Assembly (NCBI GenBank): GCA_940671915.1
Contig: CALNVZ010003433.1
Coordinates: 35,846,555 to 35,910,554, forward strand
Length of the DNA: 64,000 nt
DNA from: Paracentrotus lividus
Lineage: Eukaryota; Echinodermata; Echinoidea; Camarodonta; Echinidae
Reading direction: 5' to 3'
Shown: in pieces, positions 58,692 to 64,000 of the stretch
Position numbering within the stretch: the stretch's first letter is position 1
Layout: the number at the start of each line of letters is the position of its first letter
Notes under the pieces: model-generated
Database searches by the model: none
What the model was told of the DNA's origin: nothing
Seen by the model: the letters and a program-made list of their open reading frames with translations, nothing else
Position numbers and translations under genes: made by a program

Positions 58692-59709
58692 ATGAACGCC
58701 TCAATTAAATCCATACAGACCGACAAGAAGGACACTAAAGAGACACGTTAATTTCGAGCTATCAAGCTCAAGAGCCGCCTGGTGCTGACCATTTTTTTTT
58801 GTCGTTATACCGGGTATGCACGATTTATCGAAAATATTTCTTTTCGGGACACGGTAGCTTTATAATGTGTATAGATATTACATTTTATACTATTGTTTTT
58901 AAATAACTATTAGCTTTTATTGTTTCAAACTTGTCTCTATAGTGCTTCTTTTAGTTTTTTATTATATTACAAATATATATATGCAAGGATATAATTCATG
59001 TTTAAATTCTGCATTTTTCTTTTCATGATAATCTGGATTTTTGAATGAATTGCATGAGCATGTTATTGATGATGTCATTTCATGATGTGAGATTTTTCAA
59101 ATAAAGCCATATTTCCTTTCATTATTATATTGTTTTTCTCTGTTACGTTTTATGTATACTATTGTTAGTTTTTACCGTTTATTTTATATGTTATATTAAG
59201 TTAATGAATTTTATTACTTATTTGATTTTTTTGGTTCCATGATACTTACTGTAGTCATTTTTTTTTCAGTTTTCGCAAACTCGTCATGCAGTTCTTCGAT
59301 TTGTTATATCCACTCACGCATCAGCAGTAGGAAATTGGACATCATCATAACACAGCCTATAACTAGCACCATTTTGCAAACGTAAGCATGACGGAAACGA
59401 CACAAAAGCGTTTCATGACTGGTTAATTGAACCGAGTCAAACGGTTAATCGGATTAATTTTCGTTCTAAACCGTTGAGTGTCTTCTCTCATTGACCTGTT
59501 GACTTCGAATGGAAACTACCCCGCGGATCAAGCATTGGTGGTTGGCCCGGGGTGGGGGGAGGTGGTTTACACAGATGTTTTATGATATTAAGATTACGTA
59601 TGTTTAAATAAAGGGGTTTCCAACTAACACTTTTGGGAATTATTTTAGCCTCATTTAAAGATGGATTTGTAGATACTTACGTCAAAATATTAAAATACGG
59701 TAATCATCA

Positions 59710-59995
59710 TAATTCAATCCTCGTAATAAGCTGATATTGGCGGAGGCGCACGCACACACCTCCCCCTCCACCCCCACCGCCCTACTGCGCCAATCTCAAC
59801 CCCGCACAGTGGGCACTCGATAACCGCGGAGGCAGTAATTCCCTCAGCCAATAGATACCGACACCCCATGAACCTAGACCACATACTAACCGGCCGCTGG
59901 CCCCTAGGCCTCAGTCGGCGGCCATTCGGACGCCCGCGTCCCTACCTACCTTTACGGCTATAGCAACCATCCCAAAGGTTCGTAAAGAGCGTACG
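59710..59995. other. GC-rich insert in the mirrored arm with no counterpart
   Basis: Between the complements of 41885-41915 and 41880 there is an extra block with CACCTCCCCCTCCACCCCC, GGCCGCTGGCCCC and similar words, unlike its AT-rich neighbours. Nothing recognisable is encoded. Confidence 0.6.
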
Positions 59996-61094
59996 CTCCA
60001 AACGTCGTTTAAGAAAATAAATTTAAGCCGACAGAAATAACTCTTTCCCACCCCCTTATGACCATAACTACATTGCTGAATGAAAAGTGTGTCAGTAACC
60101 CATGAGACTTTCGCAGAAAAGTGAGTGATTTGTATCGCGAGTTTAACATTTTGACCATTGTAATTCATTCTAGTTAGGGATTCATGTTGTGTGTTTTTTT
60201 ATTATTTCTAAATAATCCACATCCAGAGGTGGCGGAAAAATCTTTAGACAGAACGAATATTGACAAAATTATATTCATTGAAAGGGTTTCCACGTCCTTC
60301 GTATAGGAATGATAAATCTGAGAATATTGAATTTCCGTATTAAAAAGTAGTTGTAAAAAGTAGTTGAATATACTATGGTGCCATTTGTTCACGTTACACA
60401 AGCCATTATCATGATTTAGATTTCATACTGCACTACAATCAACAACAAAAACAGATAAATACAATGGATGCAGTTCATGATTGATGTTTAAAACTTAAAT
60501 GCTTGAATTTATGATTGTCGCCAAAACTGAACAAATTTCGGATGGGTTTTGTGTGGGTTAGAGTGGGTTATGAGAAATGTGGGGTGACGATTGTATGTGT
60601 GTGTTCATTGGTACTCATGTTAACCATAAATAAGAATGTGGTCACGAATTGAAATTGTGGAAGAAACAGTCTCAAATTGATAGGAAAGTTTGTAACAAGA
60701 TCAATTTTTTTTTTTTTTTTTTTTTTTTTAATTTGCTGTGGGTTTGGCATGTTTGGAAAACAAGAAAATATAAGAACTTTAAAATTCATTCAGAGTAACA
60801 TGCACTGCTAACCATAAGTGGCATGCACAGCGTGTCCCTCACAGAATACAAACATTAATTTTTTATACTCAATTCTTTACAGTATTTATAAAACCCACTA
60901 TATCCTGCGATTCCTGTAAAAAAATTCAAAAATGTTTCGCTCAAATTTAGTTTTGAATACACATGCTCTTGTGTAACAGTAGTTTTTTTTTGCCCATCAG
61001 ATTTGAATAAAATAAGGAATATCAATACAAAAATGCCCATATATTTATTTAGGTTTAACAAATGTTAATATTCGTGCTTTTTGTTTTTAATTTA

Positions 61095-61823
61095 TTTAAA
61101 ATTCATAATCTCACAGAACCTAAGTCCTAGACTAGTTCGCGATTCAAACGTCTCCCGGAAGTCACAGAGACTCTCCTAGTCTCGGAGAAATATGGGGACA
61201 ATTAAAGAAGTCTTTAAAAGTCCTTTTCAGTCACTAGCACGTCAGCATTTCGTTGCCACGACTGTTGAGTCCACCTGGCGGATAGACATATTACGCGACT
61301 CGAAGTGTCATGAGTTTAGACATCGCTGCGAAAGTCCTTTGAATATCCCAGGGAGTTTGCGACAAAAATCAAATAAAAGACCATACAAAATGGTCATAGG
61401 AGGTTTGATTTTTCTTAAACAAAGCATTTCCCAACTTAACCTAGCAATTCGGGCAACTCTCAGTACACAGTCGCAATTTGAAAATAGTCTTTAAAAAAAA
61501 AAAATCCCTAACATCTGTTCATTTGTTTTACTGTCACGTTGCGGAGCCAAAGTTGTAACAATGCCGCAGAGCTCAGCTGTGACATAATTCACTGACTTAA
61601 AAAAGCACTGAGCCAATAAACTAAATACAACTTAATAAAGCGAAGAGCACAAAAAAAAAAACACACAAAAAAACATGTTTATACACTTTGAAGACTTTGC
61701 GTTGAATGTTTTGGCTCTTACTTCTGGAAAACTCGGGGACGTCTCCATGCACATCACGAACACTCTTAGCTGTAGGTCATAGCGCGAGAACATAGACTAT
61801 TACCGAAGTGAGATACGGTCTTA
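61095..61823. mobile_element. Mirrored copy of the 0.7 kb TIR element
   Basis: Complement of 40095-40793, with AATCTCACAG, TAGACTAGTTCGCGATTC at one end and GAGATACGGTCTTAG at the other. Confidence 0.65.
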
Positions 61824-62412
61824 GAGAAATATTCTCAGTCTGTTTTAGTATTGAAAAACAATCAAAATACAGACTTCAATTGTTCTGTTCGCTTTTACTA
61901 TAGAATGCAAACACTTGCAGTGCGAGTAAATGCATTGCTGCATACAAATAATCGACTTCTGTGAAGGTACAAAATCAATTCGGGCCTTCTCAATTATTCG
62001 AAATAAATCGGCGAATAATAACTAACTTTTGAGGATCATTTTCTTCCAAGGATGGACGATTTTATTTATTGTATCTTATAATATTTATCTATTAGTTTTT
62101 ATATCTGCCTAAATTTGCTATTGTATTTGTTTTTGGGGCGGGGGGACATATGTATACCATGTACATGTTGTACACAAATGTTCCCGGTTTCTTGAACATT
62201 CAAGGTTTTGTCATAAAATCCCTATTAGGGCATTTGTAGAGCAACCCTAGTTCAGGTAGCACTTTCTACTAATAGAAACTTTCTTCCACACAAAATACCC
62301 TTCAAAATAATTTGAAAGCAAACAGTTATTTGTGTCATCCATGTTCACCTTTCCCACTAACTAAGCTAGATTAATCTTTATCGTTTTTATTTGCTTCCTC
62401 TCTGTCACTCTG

Positions 62413-64000
62413 ATGGCTTGCCCATATATTTTTATGTCATTAGAACACTATGAGGACAAGTTGAGCAAGTTTTTAAAAAATCAATGTTTTCTACTACAAC
62501 TATACTTAAGTCCGTGTCCGAAGATATATTTCGATACATCGTGCACGGTCAAGAGCAAACAGGCGGGCATCGCAGCTTTGGAGAACGTAATCAGTTATAA
62601 CCCAGATAGCAAGCTTTCGTTGGGCCAACGTCGGCAGTGGTTCTGGCTATTACGTTGGGCCAAGGTTATTCTTGCCGCTGGGCCAACGTTGGTACAACGT
62701 TGCACGTTGAGCGCGACCATATACCAATGTTTGACCAACGTTCGCAGTTTAAGAGCGCGCTACGTTTCACTTTTGTATACAGTTTACGTTGATCCAACGT
62801 CGGCATATGGTCGCGCTCAACGTGCAACGTTGTGCCAACGTTGGTCCAGCGGCAAGAATAACGTTAGCCCAACGTAATGCCACGACCATTGCCGACGTTG
62901 GCCCAACGAAACCTTGATATCTGGGAAGGTCATTAATGAACAACGGAAAAGAAAACGGTCCAATGACGCTCCCTTACGGTATGCCAGATGTTATTTTGTC
63001 CATTTCTGACTTGAATCCTTCGGGAATTACTTGTTGGATCCAGTAATTGAGAAAGTATGAAATCCACTGATAAGTGGATCCACCTATCATGCCTATGGCA
63101 TAGTACTGCACCTGATAGGTCTACAGAAGTTTATCGTGATTTATAGGCTATGATTTCCATCATATAATCGTTCATTCTATCTCAAGATTGAGGTAGATTC
63201 ATGTTTTGACAGATTATGTTTAGATTTATGACAGCTTTAACCCTGTTTTAATCCCTCTTGAACCCTGTTTCCAGTAACTTGTAGGCCTATGTATTATGTT
63301 GTGGTAGAGGAGTTATGTCATGATTTTCGACATAAATTTTCTCGCAACGAAGGTATGGATTTGTTTCATGATGCATCACTTTATATCATGTTTTGCGACT
63401 TCAACCATGCTTATGCAAATGCATACATAATCATGTTCACTCATAAACGGTGTATGCAAAATATAATTAAAATGATCTTTAAACCAATTGCGTGACTAAA
63501 TATCTTTACCAAATATTGAATATCTCTCCTTTTGTAATCTAAATATTGATGAAGGCATTGCAAACCAAACATTAGGGCACCTTTATATCATATTCACACC
63601 GCTAGACCGAATCGGTCCAGACGTCAGTCGAGTTAATGTTAGCTTTTAGTTCTTGACTCGGTTTGGATCGTTCCAAGGGTCCGGTGTTACTGGAGCATTA
63701 GCGAACAAATATCTTTTGATTTACTTTCTCATTGAGACCTCATCGAACTTTGAGTTGCCCCAATTGACAAAACAAAACGAGATGACGAAATAACTGCAAA
63801 TATGACAAAAGAGCAATGTACTTGACAAAAGAGCAATGTACTTCACACCTATCACATAAATTTGTACGTGAGTTGCATGAAGTATGTTATCACAAGTATA
63901 GTGACTATGACTATGAGTCATTTAATTTTCTGAGTACAAATGTGCTATGATGGCTTTTAGACAAGTTAATATTGCTACCAGGGGCGTAGACAGCGGGGTG
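62413..64000. other. Continuation of P450 gene 3 intron 1
   Basis: A cleaner version of 48455-50600, and paralogous to P450 gene 2 intron 1 (34280-34650 against 63440-63800). This implies that exon 1 of gene 3 lies further right. At the very end (63979-64000) CCAGGGGCGTAGACA begins a G-rich-ended TIR element. No coding exon was seen; the frame at 62413-62877 only crosses the foldback element. Confidence 0.6.
62601..62925. mobile_element. 325 bp foldback element built of GTTGGGCCAACG motifs
   Basis: Nearly the whole unit is one palindrome: left end CCCAGATAGCAAG, right end CTTGATATCTGGG. The arms consist of repeated CGTTGGGCCAACGTCGG, GTTGGTACAACGTTGCACG and GAGCGCGACCATAT words and their complements, around a short AT-richer centre (about 62755-62790). 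No protein is encoded. A damaged version appears around 48740-49160 and a half copy at 54068-54188. Confidence 0.8.

Larger units (their letters stand above)
48455..62412. other. About 14 kb probable misassembled insertion
   Basis: 48455 onwards (ATATTTTTATGTCATTAGAA, then GAGGACAAGTTGAGCAA) restarts at 62413 with the same words. Between the two lie a noisy version of the sequence that follows 62413 (about 48455-50600), a stretch matching nothing (50600-52860), the reverse complement of 62600-64000 (52865-54190), and the reverse complement of 39542-46612 (54361-62413). A read that goes out and returns on its own complement would produce this order. Confidence 0.75.
54361..62413. repeat. Right arm of the 7-8 kb inverted repeat
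   Basis: Reverse complement of 39542-46612 with frequent small indels, plus an extra block of about 285 bases at 59710-59995. It reads straight through the position equivalent to the N gap. Confidence 0.9.

Noticed and set aside
62413..62877. 154-codon plus-strand open frame
   Set aside because: More than half of it crosses the foldback element; no homology can be argued.

Overview
The window is nuclear DNA from an animal, most likely a marine deuterostome invertebrate and plausibly an echinoderm. It is AT-rich, has short coding exons separated by long introns, contains a tRNA-derived SINE and a non-LTR retrotransposon, and is crowded with palindromic, terminal-inverted-repeat (TIR) DNA elements. 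The coding theme is a cluster of clan-2 (CYP2/CYP1/CYP17-like) microsomal cytochrome P450 genes. The species assignment is inference; the P450 gene models are read directly from the sequence.

Left part (1-11.5 kb): a degenerate tandem repeat at the left edge, a second tandem repeat (about 75 bp unit) at 2.2-2.9 kb, and the first two coding exons of a minus-strand gene with an ankyrin-like second exon (start codon at 7842, continuing beyond base 1). Its first intron carries a 3.2 kb palindromic element that itself holds a nested 1.0 kb TIR element. MITEs, simple repeats and a SINE fill the rest.

Centre (11.5-35.9 kb): two complete nine-exon P450 genes in convergent orientation. Gene 1 (plus, 11867-20187, 505 codons plus stop) and gene 2 (minus, 23982-35669, 507 codons plus stop) share their exon pattern almost base for base, with all splice phases matching. 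Both encode an N-terminal membrane anchor, proline-rich hinge, C-helix, I-helix, ExxR, PEHF and heme-Cys motifs. Gene 1 has local frame disturbances in exon 5 and a His in place of the C-helix Arg. Gene 2 has a GC-AG intron. Their introns hold a LINE fragment, several MITEs and a 1.26 kb TIR element.

Right part (36-64 kb): a third P450 gene (minus, exons 9 to 2 at 42.3-47.3 kb), a segmental paralogue of gene 2 whose exon 1 probably lies beyond base 64000. About 14 kb, from roughly 48455 to 62412, looks like an assembly artefact. It contains a noisy repeat of the third gene's intron 1, a featureless stretch, and then the reverse complement of 39.5-46.6 kb including a mirror-image P450 copy. 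The sequence resumes cleanly at 62413. A 25-N gap at 46483-46507 lies inside a palindromic element, and the mirror copy reads across it with essentially no missing bases.

The P450s are expected to be ER-bound haem monooxygenases. The sequence does not reveal their substrates. I found no convincing new enzymatic system. The most informative observations are the mirror-image misassembly, the unusual I-helix residue shared by all P450 copies, and the nested palindromic transposons.
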